This document shows, one piece after another, positions 1 to 11,222 of a DNA stretch of 64,000 nt. This stretch comes from Papilionanthe hookeriana x Papilionanthe teres (lineage: Eukaryota > Streptophyta > Magnoliopsida > Asparagales > Orchidaceae), in contig CM040421.1 in assembly GCA_022702705.1 (NCBI GenBank), positions 63,858,197 through 63,922,196 on the forward strand. Direction: 5' to 3'. The notes under the pieces are model-generated. The model did no database searches and was not told the DNA's origin. It worked only from the letters and a program-made list of their open reading frames with translations. The position numbers were made by a program, and so were the translations under genes. How positions within the stretch are numbered: position 1 is the first letter of the stretch; each line of letters opens with the position of its first letter.

Positions 1-397
1 CTCTAATATTTAAATCATACCTTCGAGCTTTAGGTATTTCTTCTTTTTCAAGTTCTGCAGACTTTTTCCATTACTTAATTAACCTGTACTGTTAGTATTT
101 TTCTATACACTAAATATTAAAGAAAGTGCTGGGTAAAGAAGTTTAACACAATGCTACCACATTTTATACTAACATACTATACTACATCCACATACATTTA
201 ATAATTCAATCCAAAGTTACAATAGCAGTCTAAAAACATTAAAAATTTAAAAACTGTCTAAATTTAACAACAATATTAAAATAATCTACACTACATCATA
301 ATCAAACTTATAAACTAAAACATCAATACTAAAATGTAAAACAACAAACAAACAATAACAACATCAGAATCTATAACTAAACAAATAAACATAACAT

Positions 398-1561
398 CTA
401 ATCTTCTGCATCAAAGTCCCAAACTATATCGTCATTTCCTGGACCAGTGGAAGGATTAGGCTGGTAATGAGTATATCGGGGGCACTCAGGAAATACAACA
501 TCGAGCTCTCCTCTCCTGTAATGATTTTCAGCATCATAATAGGCTATCTCATACTCTGAATGTCTCTGGAGATACTCGCTGCATAATCTTGTCTTCTTTC
601 TAAGCCTCCAATTCTCTGATCAATATGCTCCAGTTTTTCTTCTATTTTCTCTAAACTTTTCCACTGTAAAGTCATCTCATTCATCAAATCTTGAAGGGTA
701 GGAGTACTATAGGGAGGTGGGTCATAACTAGTAGAGGGAATATCTCTACTTGAAGAAGGTACATAGCTTCTTATCCCAGATCTCCATCCTTCGTGGGATT
801 CATATTTCTTAATATTAGCCAGACTAATGGGTTTCATAGGCTCAACCCATTCCTCATCATCTCTTGCCTCTACCCCAGATAATTGGCAGAGTGCAGAGAT
901 AAGACCAAGATGTCCTAGTCCTCCTCCACTTTCACTTCTTGAGGTGGCTAACATATTCTTATAAATTACACTTCCCACATTAATACTTTTTGGGTTCTGA
1001 ATATAGAAATTCAGAACTGCTCTATCTCTTGTTACCTCACTATGGTGGTAAGTAGGTAACAAAGTAGAACAAATAAAATAGTGACAGGCTTTAGATGACA
1101 CATTTAACATAGAAAGAGGGAAGTTTACCCGTTCTCGCTGCTTTATCTTCCGAACTCCTTTCCCGTCAGTGAGAAAGTCGATCACCTCTTCCAGTGGTCC
1201 TTCCATAGTTCCAAATGTATCATACTCGCTGGTGTAGGTGTCTCGTACCACGTAATAAGCATTTATTCTTGCAGTGCTGAATTCCACAAAAAATCCTATA
1301 ACCTTAACTGGTGCATCTTCAGCCTGTGTTAGGTTCGCATAGAATTCCTTTACCACTTCCATACGTGCTCGTTAGTTATGAAACGAAATTTTCCCATCCT
1401 CTTTCTTTAATTATTCGCTCTACTTCACCTCCAGGACTTTTGAAAACTCAATCTTGAATGCATGTTCTGGCTTGAATATTGTGAAAATATCTTGATTGTG
1501 CCCTTGCATTCACAAAATAAGTTTCGTCGTAATCCACTCTTCTCTTTTGCCGTGGAGCCAT
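398..1561 (-). pseudogene. Athila accessory (env-position) ORF B, inverted copy, broken
   Basis: The reading frame starts at an ATG at 1,561 (protein begins MAPRQKRRVDY) and ends at a TAG at 398-400. The central part (residues with KEFYANL, VKV, GFFVEF, ARINAYY) resembles the 'putative plant transposon protein' domain (PF20167-type) found downstream of pol in Athila-like gypsy elements. A carboxy-terminal helical stretch with EKIEEKLEHIDQRI looks like a coiled coil. Against the plus-strand copy at 8,679-9,845 it has a CGA-to-TGA stop near 1,450, a frame disruption near 1,375 and a one-base loss near 580 that scrambles the last 60 or so residues. The function of the family is unknown; the position suggests an envelope-like or structural role, but no signal peptide or membrane span is visible. 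Confidence 0.75.
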
Positions 1562-1904
1562 TTTTCGATCTGTGAAATTCACAAAAATCTTAACTAAACT
1601 TCTAAATATTACTAAAATGGCTTCCAATAGTTACTAAAATCAATCTAAATCAAGTTTCATGAATTTCTTCTCATTCTTTTCTTTTCATTTCGAATTTTTC
1701 CAAAATTTCTCAATGTAGAAGAAATTCATGGTGAAAATAAAAATTTTTACATAGGAGTGAAGCTCTTACCAAGGGAAGATTAAATCTGGCGTCAAAATGT
1801 GTTGAAATCGCTTTAAATCCAAGATTCCACAAGCCCTAGGTCAGTTTTTTTAAGTTTTTGAGGAGGGAGACGTTGAATAGTGTCGGTTGACCAGTCAAAT
1901 AAAG

Positions 1905-2025
1905 TATATTTCGCGATCTCGCTGTCGGCAAGAATTTTCTCACCGTCGGCGAGCTAATTAATTCACCAAGGCCAAAGTTTCGGGAAAATCTCGCCGTCAG
2001 CGGGATTTCTCTCGCTGTCGGCGAG
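1905..2025 (-). repeat. GC-rich palindrome cluster (inverted arm)
   Basis: Four or five degenerate copies of the 15-base motif CTCGCCGACGGCGAG, a palindrome with one central base, lie in otherwise AT-rich DNA. They are the counterpart of the better-preserved cluster at 8,195-8,325 and sit upstream of ORF B in the inverted arm. Confidence 0.7.
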
Positions 2026-2424
2026 GTTTCTGAAAATTTAATATTTTTTAACTTTTAATTATATTCTACTTAGATTAAGCCTTGTTCATTGTTCCAGTCA
2101 CTAAATTTGATATATTTATTATTATTTTTATTAAGATTAGATACTAACACATAAATTCACACAACACAAACATTATAACTTTATAAATGAAATCCATGAA
2201 CTTACAAACTTCAAACACTACATAACTAACAATTGAGTAAGTAAATTAACCCAAACACATCTAACTCAACATTGCAATCCACACCACGATACTCTAAATG
2301 CTGAGACAAAACAAACAACATACAATCTCATCTAAACTGAGATTATCTACGTAAAGTTCAAACTAAATAAAAAAAACTAAATTCACATCAACACACATAC
2401 ATATAATATGAATAGAAGTCTCTG

Positions 2425-3212
2425 TTACTCATCGGAATTTGAACAGTTCTCTTCTCTGATGTTTCCAATAGAACGCAGGTGCATAAATAAATTATAGAAA
2501 GACCTGAAAGGGAATTCTGCAGTAGAGTCTTCTTCAATCCACCCTTTCTGTCTCAATAATCATATAAAACTTGCCTCCAAGTGTCCTGTATGGTCAAAGT
2601 GCTCCTTCATTCTCCAATCGATGTGATCGAATAAATCAGAGATATTATCAATAGAACTCGTCACAGTCTGTAGTTCCTTCTCCAATCCTTTAAGTTTCTG
2701 TAAAATGAGGTTTTTTCTATCAGTCAGGGGCTTAACTAAAGGATTGTTTTGTGATACTTCGATCGTAAATAATTATCGTTTCATCATTATTATCCAATGT
2801 AGGAAACATATCCGTCGGATCTAGTGGTTTCCAAGGCAATAAGACTTTTTCCCGTGCATCGTAGGAAACTTCGTATTGACTACATAAAGCAAATATAGTT
2901 GATGGGTGTCCAAGTCCATGAATTGACCCATGCACAATTAATCCTAATGCAGACTTCACGATAATAGATCCAACATCAATAGACAATCCAGATTGAATAT
3001 AGTAATTTAAAATTGCGCATTCCTTTGAGACTTTGTTTACCCTCATAGTGTGTAATAACTTTGATGACATGAAGAAATGTCAATGCTTTGAGAAGGGGTT
3101 AAGAAGTGACGCAGAAAAACTAACGTACCCGTCTTCTCGTAAATCCAATCATCAGGTTCGTCGGTCAGATGTCTATAGATCTCATTCATGTTGTATCTTA
3201 CAGGAAAAATTT
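2425..3212 (-). pseudogene. Athila accessory ORF A, inverted copy, 5'-truncated
   Basis: This is the carboxy-terminal two thirds of the protein encoded intact at 6,636-7,793. Shared blocks include TMRVNKVSKECAILNY, DVGSII and PWKPLDPT. The copy ends in a TAA at 2,425-2,427. It has lost frame near 2,740-2,760 and lacks the first 120 or so residues, because the inverted segment stops at 3,212 where pol begins. It has no start codon and is dead. Confidence 0.75.
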
Positions 3213-6186
3213 GAAATGATGGATAATACTGAAAACATTGAAAAGAATATAGTTCCATCAATAATTAGACCTCCTAAACTCGAATTAAAAATTCTGCCTA
3301 ATCATTTAAAATATGCTTACTTAGGTAACAATTCAACCCTATCAGTTATTATATCAGCTGAATTGAATGAATCACAAGAACAAAAACTGTTAACCATATT
3401 AAAAAAATATAAGAAAACTTTTGGTTGGACTGTAGCAGATATTAAAGGAATTAGTCCTTTAATTTGTATGCACAAAAATATTTTAGATAAGGAACATAAG
3501 CCAAGAGTAGATCTTCAAAGGAGATTAAACCCAATAATGAAAGAAGTAGTCAAGAAAGAAATATTAAAATGGTTAGATAATGGTATTATATATCCTATTT
3601 CGGATAGTGCTTGGGTAAGCCCAATTCACCGTGTTCCTAAGAAAGGAGGAGTGACCATTAAAGCTAATGAAAATAATGATTTAATATCTATAAGACAAGT
3701 AACTGGATGGCGTATATGTATTGACTATAGAAAATTAAATGCAGCCACCAGGAAAGATCACTTCCCATTACCATTTCTAGACCAAATGTTGGACATATTA
3801 GCCGGACATAAATATTTTTTGTTTTTTAGATGGTTATACCGGTTATCATCAGATACATATTCCTCCTGAGGATCAAGAGAAAACTACATTTACTAGTCCT
3901 TACAAAACATTTGCTTTTCAAAGAATGCTTTTTGGATTATGTAATGCACCTGCAACATTCCAGAGATGTATGATGTCTATATTTACTAAATTAATTGATG
4001 ATGGAATAGAAGTATTTATGGATGATTTCTCTATATTTGGAAAGTCATTTGACGCATGCTTAAATCATCTTGAAAAAGTATTAGAAGTATGCGAGAAAAC
4101 TAACTTAGTTCTAAATTGGGAGAAATGTCAATTTATGGTTGCAGGAGGAATTGTATTAGGACATAAAATTTCGGAAAATGGTATGGAAGTAGACCCTACA
4201 AAAATTCAAGTTATAGCTAAATTACCACCTCCAACTACAGTAAAAGGGGTAAGAAGTTTTCTTGGACATGCTGGATTCTATAGACGCTACATAAAAGATT
4301 TTTCAAAAATTACTAAACCTCTATGCCAACTTTTAGAAAAGGATAAGAAATTTGAATTCACAACTGAATGCCTAAATGCTTTTGAATTATTAAAAGATAA
4401 ATTAATCACAACACCTATAATAGTTTCACCTGATTGGGAGAAACCATTTGAACTTATGTGTGATGCTAGTGATTATGCTATAGGAGCAGTACTTAGGCAA
4501 AGATATGATAAAATTTTCAAAGTTATATACTATGCTAGTAAAACTCTTAATAATGCTGAATTAAATTATACAGTTACTGAAAAAGAGTTATTAGTAATTG
4601 TTTATGCCTTTAATAAATTTAGGCCTTATTTAATTGGAAATAAATGTATTGTGCATACTGACCACTCTGCTAATAAATATCTAATGCAAAAGAAAGATAC
4701 CAAACCAAGATTAATTAGATGAATATTACTAATGCAAGAATTTGATTTTAAAATCATTAACAAAAAGGAAACTGATAATCAAATAACAGATCATTTATCA
4801 AGGCTAGAATATAATGAATTATCTGACGTTGATAATGAAATTACTGACAGTTTTCCTGATGAACAATTATATAATATTAATGAGTGGAAAATACCATGGT
4901 ATGCTGATATAGTAAATTATATTCTAAGTGATATTTTACCACCTATGTTAACTTTGGAACAACATAAAAAATTCATTCATGATGCTAAAACATATTTTTG
5001 GGACGAACCATATTTATATAAGCAATGTAAGGATCTTATAATTAGAAGATGTGTGCCTTATGAAGAAACAGAACAAATCATTTAGAAATGTCATGATTCT
5101 GATTTTGGAGGACATTTTGGAACAAATAAAACTGCTTATAAAATTTTACAATTTGGATTTTATTGGCCTACTCTTTTTAAAGATGTTTATAGATACATCA
5201 AAAATTGCGATAGATGCCAACGAGTAGGTAATATATCTAGAAGAAATGAAATACCTCTAAATTTTATATTAGAAGTTGAAATTTTTGATGTTTGGGGATT
5301 AGATTTTATGGGACCATTTGTTCCTTCATTTGGAAACTCATATATCTTATTTGCTGTTGATTATGTTTTAAATGGATTGAAGCACAAGCTTTACCTCGAT
5401 GTGACGCTAAGAGTGTTACAAAGTTTCTAATGAAAAATATTTTTACTATATTTGGAATGCCAAGAGTGATTAACACTGACGGAGGTTCTCATTTTAGAAA
5501 TAAATATATTCACAAACTAGTAGAAAAATTTAATATTATTCATAAGATATCAACTGCTTATCATCCACAAATCAGTGGATTAGCTGAAGTTTCTAATCGA
5601 GAGATTTAACGTATTTTAGAAAAAAACTGTAAATCCTAATAGATTGGATTGGTCTATAAGACTAGACACTGCATTATGAGCATACAGGACTTCTTATAAA
5701 ACTCCGATTGGAATGACTCCTTACAGGCTTATTTATGGAAAGACTTGTCACTTACCAGTTAAATTAGAACATAAAGCTTATTGAGCAATTAAAGAATTTA
5801 ATTACAATTTGAAAGAAGCTGGTGAGAAAGATTATTGCAATTGAATGAATTAGATAAATTAAGAAATGAATCTTATCATAATGATATAATTTATAAAGAA
5901 AAAAATGAAATTATGGCATGATAGGAAGATTAACCTGAAGAATTTTGAGCAAGGACAAGAAGTTTTGCTTTATAATACAAGATTGAAATTATTTCCTGGG
6001 AAATTGAAATCTCGATGGTTAGGACCTTTCACTATAACTCAAATATTTTCATATGGAACTATAGAAATTGAAGATCCAAAAACTGGGCATAGATTTAAAG
6101 TAAACGGACACAGATTAAAACCTTATTTTGAAGGAATCAGACCAAATTTTAAAGAGGTTTTAATGCTCAGTCAACCTGATTACTAA
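3213..6186 (+). pseudogene. Athila-like Ty3/gypsy pol (RT, RNase H, integrase), frameshifted
   Basis: The order is reverse transcriptase, RNase H, integrase, which is the Ty3/gypsy arrangement. RT blocks are WVSPIHRVPKKGG, WRICIDYRKLNAATRKDHFP, FGLCNAPATFQRCM and an intact VFMDDFS catalytic box near 4,012-4,032. RNase H shows DASDYAIGAVL, EKELL and TDHSANKYL. Integrase has an HHCC finger (5,085-5,220), the catalytic Asp in WGLDFMGPF, the second Asp in NTDGGSHF and a candidate Glu in LAEVSNREI. A carboxy-terminal KSRWLGPF module lies at 5,905-6,186. The RT sequence pattern matches the Athila lineage. Breaks are one extra base near 3,825, TGA at 4,720, TAG at 5,083, a one-base loss near 5,370, and more after 5,600. 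Gag and protease are absent; antisense ORF A lies directly upstream. Confidence 0.92.
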
Positions 6187-6195
6187 TTAAATTAG

Positions 6196-6246
6196 GTCGC
6201 GCTAACGACGTTAAACCACGCGCTTTATGGGAGGCAACCCATAGTA
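6196..6246 (+). other. Post-pol GC-rich hairpin region
   Basis: Just after the pol stop is a GC-rich block containing CTAACGACGTTAAAC and a short hairpin TGGGAGGCAACCCA. From memory, similar text follows pol in other Athila-like elements. It may be a conserved RNA structure between pol and the accessory ORF; its role is unknown. Confidence 0.5.
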
Positions 6247-6403
6247 GTTATTAATTATGATCTATTTATTATAATTATTAAAAAAAATTAAATATAGAAT
6301 GAAATCTACTCATTTTACTTTTTAGAATCATCACAAATTTGAATCTATATGAAGAAATCAGAAAATATTTAGACCGGAGCGAAAAATTGGGCAATTTACC
6401 TAA

Positions 6404-6500
6404 TCTCGCCGACGGCGAGATCGGCGTGCCCAATTTCTTTTTAAAATAATTAACTATCTCACCGACGGCGAGATCGTTACCACTGACGGCGAGATAGTTC
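6404..6500 (+). repeat. GC-rich palindrome cluster upstream of ORF A
   Basis: A perfect TCTCGCCGACGGCGAGA lies at 6,404-6,420, a one-mismatch copy at 6,457-6,473 and a half copy at 6,482-6,493. The text after the last copy (gagatagttcaaaag) matches the text after the last copy in the LTR (gagacagttgaaaag, about 11,568). This spacer therefore appears to share origin with the LTR promoter region. Confidence 0.75.
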
Positions 6501-6556
6501 AAAAGCAGTTTTTGTGAGTTACTTTGCGGTTTTGGACGGTTCTAAGGGCATTACAC

Positions 6557-6564
6557 TATATAAA
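6557..6564 (+). promoter_or_regulatory. Candidate TATA box of an internal promoter for ORF A
   Basis: TATATAAA lies 72 bases before the ORF A start codon and downstream of the palindrome cluster. The same order (palindromes, then TATA box) occurs in the LTR. Transcription from here is an inference. Confidence 0.4.
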
Positions 6565-6635
6565 ACATTAAAAACTTAATTTTTATACTATCTTCATCCT
6601 TAGAAACGACTAGAGTCCCTTCCAAATAATTTATT

Positions 6636-7793
6636 ATGGCCTCCAAACTACTTAAAACCACGAAATCCAGAGTTTTTAACCGACGAAAGTTCGTCGGTTC
6701 TGAGGCTCAGCGATTATTCAACAAAGTTTTGATGAAAAAACGCCTGATTAAAGAAAGAGGGTTCGTAAACAGAGGAGCGGAGAATTCAACAACAACAATT
6801 GAAGAAATGATTGTTCAGCGACGTTGGGAGGTATTCTGCTATACCACATCTGTTGTAGTCATTCTAGTAGTCAAAGAATTCTACTCTAATCTGCATGCGA
6901 TCCATAATGGAAGTGTCTACGTAAGAGGCAGATGGGTAAATTTCACTCCTTCTCGAATAAATGAATTATACTCGATTGAGAATATCCCTGTTTGCCACTA
7001 TTCAAATTTTGTTCCTACAAGATACAACATGAATGAGATCTATGGATATCTGACCGACGAACCTGATGATTGGGAATTACGAGAAGACGGGTACGTTAGT
7101 TTTTCTGCGTCACTTCTTAACCCCGTCTCAAAGCATCGGCATTTCTTCATTTCATCAAAGTTATTACCCACTATGAGGGTAAACAAAGTCTCAAAGGAAT
7201 GCGCAATTTTAAATTACTGTATTCAATCTGGATTGCCTATTGATGTTGGATCTATTATCATGAAGTCTGCATTAGGATTAATTGTGCATGGGTCAATTCA
7301 TGAACTTGGACACCGATCAACTATATTTGCTTTATGTAGTCAATACCAAGTTTCCTACGAAGCCTGGGAAAAAGTGTTATTTCCTTGGAAACCACTAGAT
7401 CCGACAGGTATGTTTCCTACATTGGATAATAATGATGAAACAGTAATTATTTCTGATCAAGCATCACAAAACAATCCTTTAGTTAAGCCCCTGACTGATA
7501 GAACAAACCTCAATTTATTGAAACTTAAAGGATTGGATAAGGAACTACAGACTGTGATGAATTCTATTGATAATATCTCTGATTTATTCGATCACATCGA
7601 TTGGAGAATGAAGGAGCACTTTGACCATACAGGACACCTTGAGGCAAGTTTTATACGATTATTAAGACAGAAAGGGTGGATTGAAGAAGAATCTACTGTA
7701 GAATTCCCTTTCAGGCCTTTCTATAATTTATTTGTGCACCTGCGTTCTATTGGAAACATCAGAGAAGAGAACTGTTCAAATTTCGATGAGTAG
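6636..7793 (+). CDS. Athila accessory (env-position) ORF A, intact 385 aa
   Basis: This is an uninterrupted frame from a true ATG to a TAG. Residues 75-200 (KEFYSNLHAIHNG, VYVRGRWVNFTPSRINELY, YLTDEPDDW) show the pattern of the 'putative plant transposon protein' domain (PF20167-type) of Athila-like elements. The amino end is basic (KLLKTTKSRVFNRRKF). The carboxy end (TNLNLLKLKGLDKELQ, IDWRMKEHF) is predicted helical. No signal peptide is apparent. It follows the broken pol by 450 bases and is paralogous to ORF B at 8,679-9,845, with which it shares domain layout but modest identity. It is the only long accessory frame of the element still open. The molecular function is not established. Confidence 0.75.
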   Translation: MASKLLKTTKSRVFNRRKFVGSEAQRLFNKVLMKKRLIKERGFVNRGAENSTTTIEEMIVQRRWEVFCYTTSVVVILVVKEFYSNLHAIHNGSVYVRGRWVNFTPSRINELYSIENIPVCHYSNFVPTRYNMNEIYGYLTDEPDDWELREDGYVSFSASLLNPVSKHRHFFISSKLLPTMRVNKVSKECAILNYCIQSGLPIDVGSIIMKSALGLIVHGSIHELGHRSTIFALCSQYQVSYEAWEKVLFPWKPLDPTGMFPTLDNNDETVIISDQASQNNPLVKPLTDRTNLNLLKLKGLDKELQTVMNSIDNISDLFDHIDWRMKEHFDHTGHLEASFIRLLRQKGWIEEESTVEFPFRPFYNLFVHLRSIGNIREENCSNFDE

Positions 7794-8194
7794 CAGAGTC
7801 TTCTATTCATATTATATGTATGTGTGTTGATGTGAATTTAGTTTTTTTTATTTAGTTTGGACTTTACGTAGATAATCTCAGTTTAGATGAGATTGTATGT
7901 TGTTTGTTTTGTCTCAGCATTTAGAGTATCGTGGTGTGGATTGCAATGCTGAGTCAGATGCGTTTGGGTTAATTTACTTAGTCAATTGTTAGTTATGTAG
8001 TGTTTAAAGTTTGTAAGTTCATGGATTTCATTTATAAAGTTATAATGTTTGTGTTGTGTGAATTTATGTGTTAGTATCTAATCTTAATAAAAATAATAAT
8101 AAATATATGAAACTTAGTGACCGGAACCATGAACAATGCTTAATCTAAGTAGAATATAATTAAAAAGTTAAAAAATATTAAATTTTCGGAAACC

Positions 8195-8325
8195 TCGCCG
8201 AGAGCGAGAGAAATCCCGCCAACGGTGAGATTTTCCCGAAACTTTGGCCTTGGTGAATTAATTAGCTCGCCGACGGCGAGAAAATTCTCGCCGACGGCGA
8301 GAAAATTCTCGCCGACAGCGAGATC
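8195..8325 (+). repeat. GC-rich palindrome cluster upstream of ORF B
   Basis: Two perfect copies of CTCGCCGACGGCGAG lie at 8,266-8,280 and 8,287-8,301, a one-mismatch copy at 8,308-8,322, and degenerate copies at 8,197-8,232. The perfect copies are spaced 21 bases apart. A TATA-like TATATAA follows at 8,453-8,459, ahead of the ORF B start at 8,679. Confidence 0.75.
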
Positions 8326-8678
8326 GCGAAATATACTTTATTTGACAGTCAACCGACACTATTCATCGTCTCCCTCCTCAAAAACTTAAAAAAACTGACC
8401 TAGAGCTTGTGGAATCTTTGATTTGAAGCAATTTCAACACATTTTGACGCCGTATATAATCTTCCCTTGGTAAGAGCTTCACTCCTATGTAAAAATTTTT
8501 GATTTTCACCATGTAGTTCTTCTACATTGAGAAATTTTGGAAAAATTAGAAATGAGAAGAAAAGAACGAGAAGAAATTCATGAAACTTGATTTAGATTGA
8601 TTTTAGTAACTATTGGAAGCCATTTCAGTAATATTTAGAAGTTTAGTTAAGATTTTTGTGAATTTCACAGATCGAAAA

Positions 8679-9845
8679 ATGGCTCAACGACAAAAGAGAA
8701 GAGTGGATTACGACGAAACTCGTTTTGTGAATGCAAGGGCACAATAATGATATTTTCACAATATTCAAGCCAGAACATGCATTCAAGATCGAGTTTTCAA
8801 AAGTCCTGGAGGTGAAGTAGAGCGAATAATTAAAGAAAGAGGATGGGAAAATTTCTGTTTCATAACTAACAGAGCCGCTGTGGAAGTGGTAAAGGAATTC
8901 TATGCGAACCTGACACAGGCTGAAGATGCACGAGTTAAGGTTAGAGGATTTTTTGTGGAATTCAGCGCTGCAAGAATAAATGCTTATTACGAGGTACGAG
9001 ACACCTACACCAGTGAGTATAATACATTTGGAACTATGGAAGGACCACTGGAAGAGGTGATCGACTTTCTCACTGACGGGAAAGGAATTTGGAAGATAAA
9101 GCAGCGAGAACGGGTAAACTTCTCTCTTTCTATGTTAAATGCGTCATCTAAAGCCTGGAACTATTTTATTTGTTCTACTTTGTTACCAACTTACCACCAT
9201 AGTGACGTAACAAGAGATAGAGCAGTTCTGAATTTCTGTATTCAGAACCCAAAAATTATTAATGTGGGAAGTGTAATTTATAAGAATATATTAGCCACCT
9301 CAAGAAGTGAAAGTGGAGGAGGACTAGGACATCCTGGTCTCATCTATGCACTCTGCCAATTATCTGGGGTAGAGGCAAGAGATAATGAGGAATGGGTTGA
9401 TCCTATGAAACCCATTACTCTGGCTAATATTAAGAAATATGAATCCCACGAAGGATGGAGATCTGGGACAAGAAGCTATGTACCTTCTTCAAGCAGAGAT
9501 ATTCCCTCTACTAGTTAAGACCCACCTCCTTATAGTACTCCTACTCTTCAAGATTTGATGAATGAGATGACTTTACAGCTGAAAAGTTTTGAGAAAATAA
9601 AAGAAAAAATGGAACATATTGATCAGAGAATTGGAGGCTTAGAAAGAAGACAAGATTATGACAGCGAGTATCTCCAGAGACATTCAGAGTATGAGATAGC
9701 CTATTATGATGCTGAAAATCGTTACAGGAGAGGAGAGCTCAATGTTGTATTTCCTGAGTACCCCCGATATACTCATTACCGACCTAATCCATCCACTGAT
9801 CCAGGAAATGACGATATAGTTCGGGACTTTGATGCAGAAGATTAG
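8679..9845 (+). pseudogene. Athila accessory (env-position) ORF B, broken
   Basis: The ATG at 8,679 (MAQRQKRRVDY) follows a splice-acceptor-like tract ending TTTCACAG. The frame carries the same PF20167-type domain as ORF A (KEFYANLTQAEDA, VRGFFVEFSAARINAYY, PLEEVIDFLTDGKG) and a carboxy-terminal helical region with EKMEHIDQRIGGLERRQ. It ends in an acidic tail and TAG at 9,843-9,845. Defects relative to the inverted copy are adjacent TAA and TGA codons at 8,746-8,751 and a TAA at about 9,516 where the other copy has TAT. The open central part spans about 8,752-9,518. The element therefore carries two diverged members of one accessory family in tandem. Confidence 0.75.
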
Positions 9846-10742
9846 ATGTTATGTTTATTTGTTTAGTTATAGATTCTGATGTTGTTATTGTTTGTTTGTT
9901 GTTTTACATTTTAGTATTGATGTTTTAGTTTATAAGTTTGATTATGATGTAGTATAGATTGTTTTAATATTTTTGTTAAATTTAGACAGTTTTTAAATTT
10001 TTAATGTTTTTAGACTGCTATTGTAACTTTGGATTGAATTATTAAATGTATGTAGATATAGTATAGTATGTTAGTATAAAATGTGGTAGTATTGTGTTAA
10101 ACTTCTTTACCAAGCACTTTCTTTAATATTTGGTGTATATAAAAATACTAACAGTACAGGTTAATTAAGTAATGGAAAAAGCCTGCAGAACTTCAAAAAG
10201 AAGAAATACGTAAAGCTCGAAGGTATGATTTAATTATTATAGTTTATTTCCTTTTCACCCTATGTAGATAGATAGAAAAATTTAAGTTTGGGGGAGGGAA
10301 AAAAACAAATTTAATTATTAAATTGTTCTCAATTTATATTTTCAAAATTATTATAAAATGATTTTCTGAAGTAAGTTTAATTCAGTAAACTAGAATTGAT
10401 TAACTAATTTTATAGAAAGTTAAAAGAAATACTTTTAATGATTAACTAATTTTATAGATTAAGAAATTTAGTTTAAAAGTATAAGAATATAGTTAACTAT
10501 TTAAAATAAAGAAAACTATATTTTCAAATATAAAGTTCATAAGAATTTAATTGAGAAAGAAAAGATTGAAACTCAATAAAGTAAAAAACTTTGAAATACA
10601 TATAAGAGAAGTAAATGTTTCCAGTTTCAAATTTAGAAAAAGGAAAATGAAGTTCAAAATTATTAACAGGCTAACCAAAAATAGTGATCCTCACTTAAAA
10701 AAAAAGAAAGTAAAGAAAAAGGGATTGAAAATCAATCCACAA

Positions 10743-10816
<74 letters not shown>

Positions 10817-11222
10817 TATAAAGCTGAGGAGAGCCTTATCAAAAATCGGCTTTATTTGAATCAACCTAAAGGATAAACTTCAATTACATTTCTGAACTTA
10901 TATATATGGATTAGTCTTTTACTAAGTTGTGCTTTCATGAAATTTCAATCATCTAAATATCTTAAGCAATTTAGTATTGAAAAGTATAGTCATTCTTGAA
11001 ATAAATAGAAGACTAGAAATCTTAAACTTGAAAACTAAATAGCTTTATATCTATAAAATTAATTTAATTATTTTAAAAATATTTCTATTAAACTTTATTA
11101 TAATACTTATTTAAATCTAATTCATAGTATTTCTGAATTAAAACTTTACTACAAATAATCACTTACTTTTATATAGTACCTAAATTACTTGAGAACAAGT
11201 AATAGTTAAGTTTGGGGGAATT
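9846..11222 (+). other. Athila 3' noncoding region with two polypurine-like tracts
   Basis: No gene is seen here. The first 390 bases are duplicated, inverted, at the start of the window. AAGTTTGGGGGAGGGA lies at 10,284-10,299, and a similar AAGTTTGGGGGAATT at 11,208-11,222 abuts the LTR start. The second is the likely 3' polypurine tract that primes plus-strand DNA; the first resembles an internal copy of it. A pure (TA)n tract lies between them. Confidence 0.65.
10746..10814. repeat. (TA)n microsatellite
   Basis: About 34 uninterrupted TA dinucleotides lie in the 3' noncoding region of the Athila-like element. Confidence 0.95.

Larger units (their letters stand above)
1..3212 (-). mobile_element. 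Inverted 3' half of an Athila-like Ty3/gypsy element
   Basis: This segment is the reverse complement, with scattered substitutions and small indels, of about 7,004-10,235 on the plus strand. The matching parts are the end of accessory ORF A, the palindrome-rich spacer, accessory ORF B and the noncoding stretch after it. The homology reaches base 1, so the copy continues beyond the window. It stops near 3,212, where antisense ORF A runs directly into the amino-terminal part of a plus-strand pol. No LTR or polypurine tract lies at that junction. The arms differ by roughly a tenth of residues in ORF B, so this is either an old duplication or two separate copies joined together. Confidence 0.85.

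Noticed and set aside
10551..10814. 87-codon frame ending in (IY)n
   Set aside because: Lysine-rich AT-driven translation running into the (TA)n tract; no coding signal.
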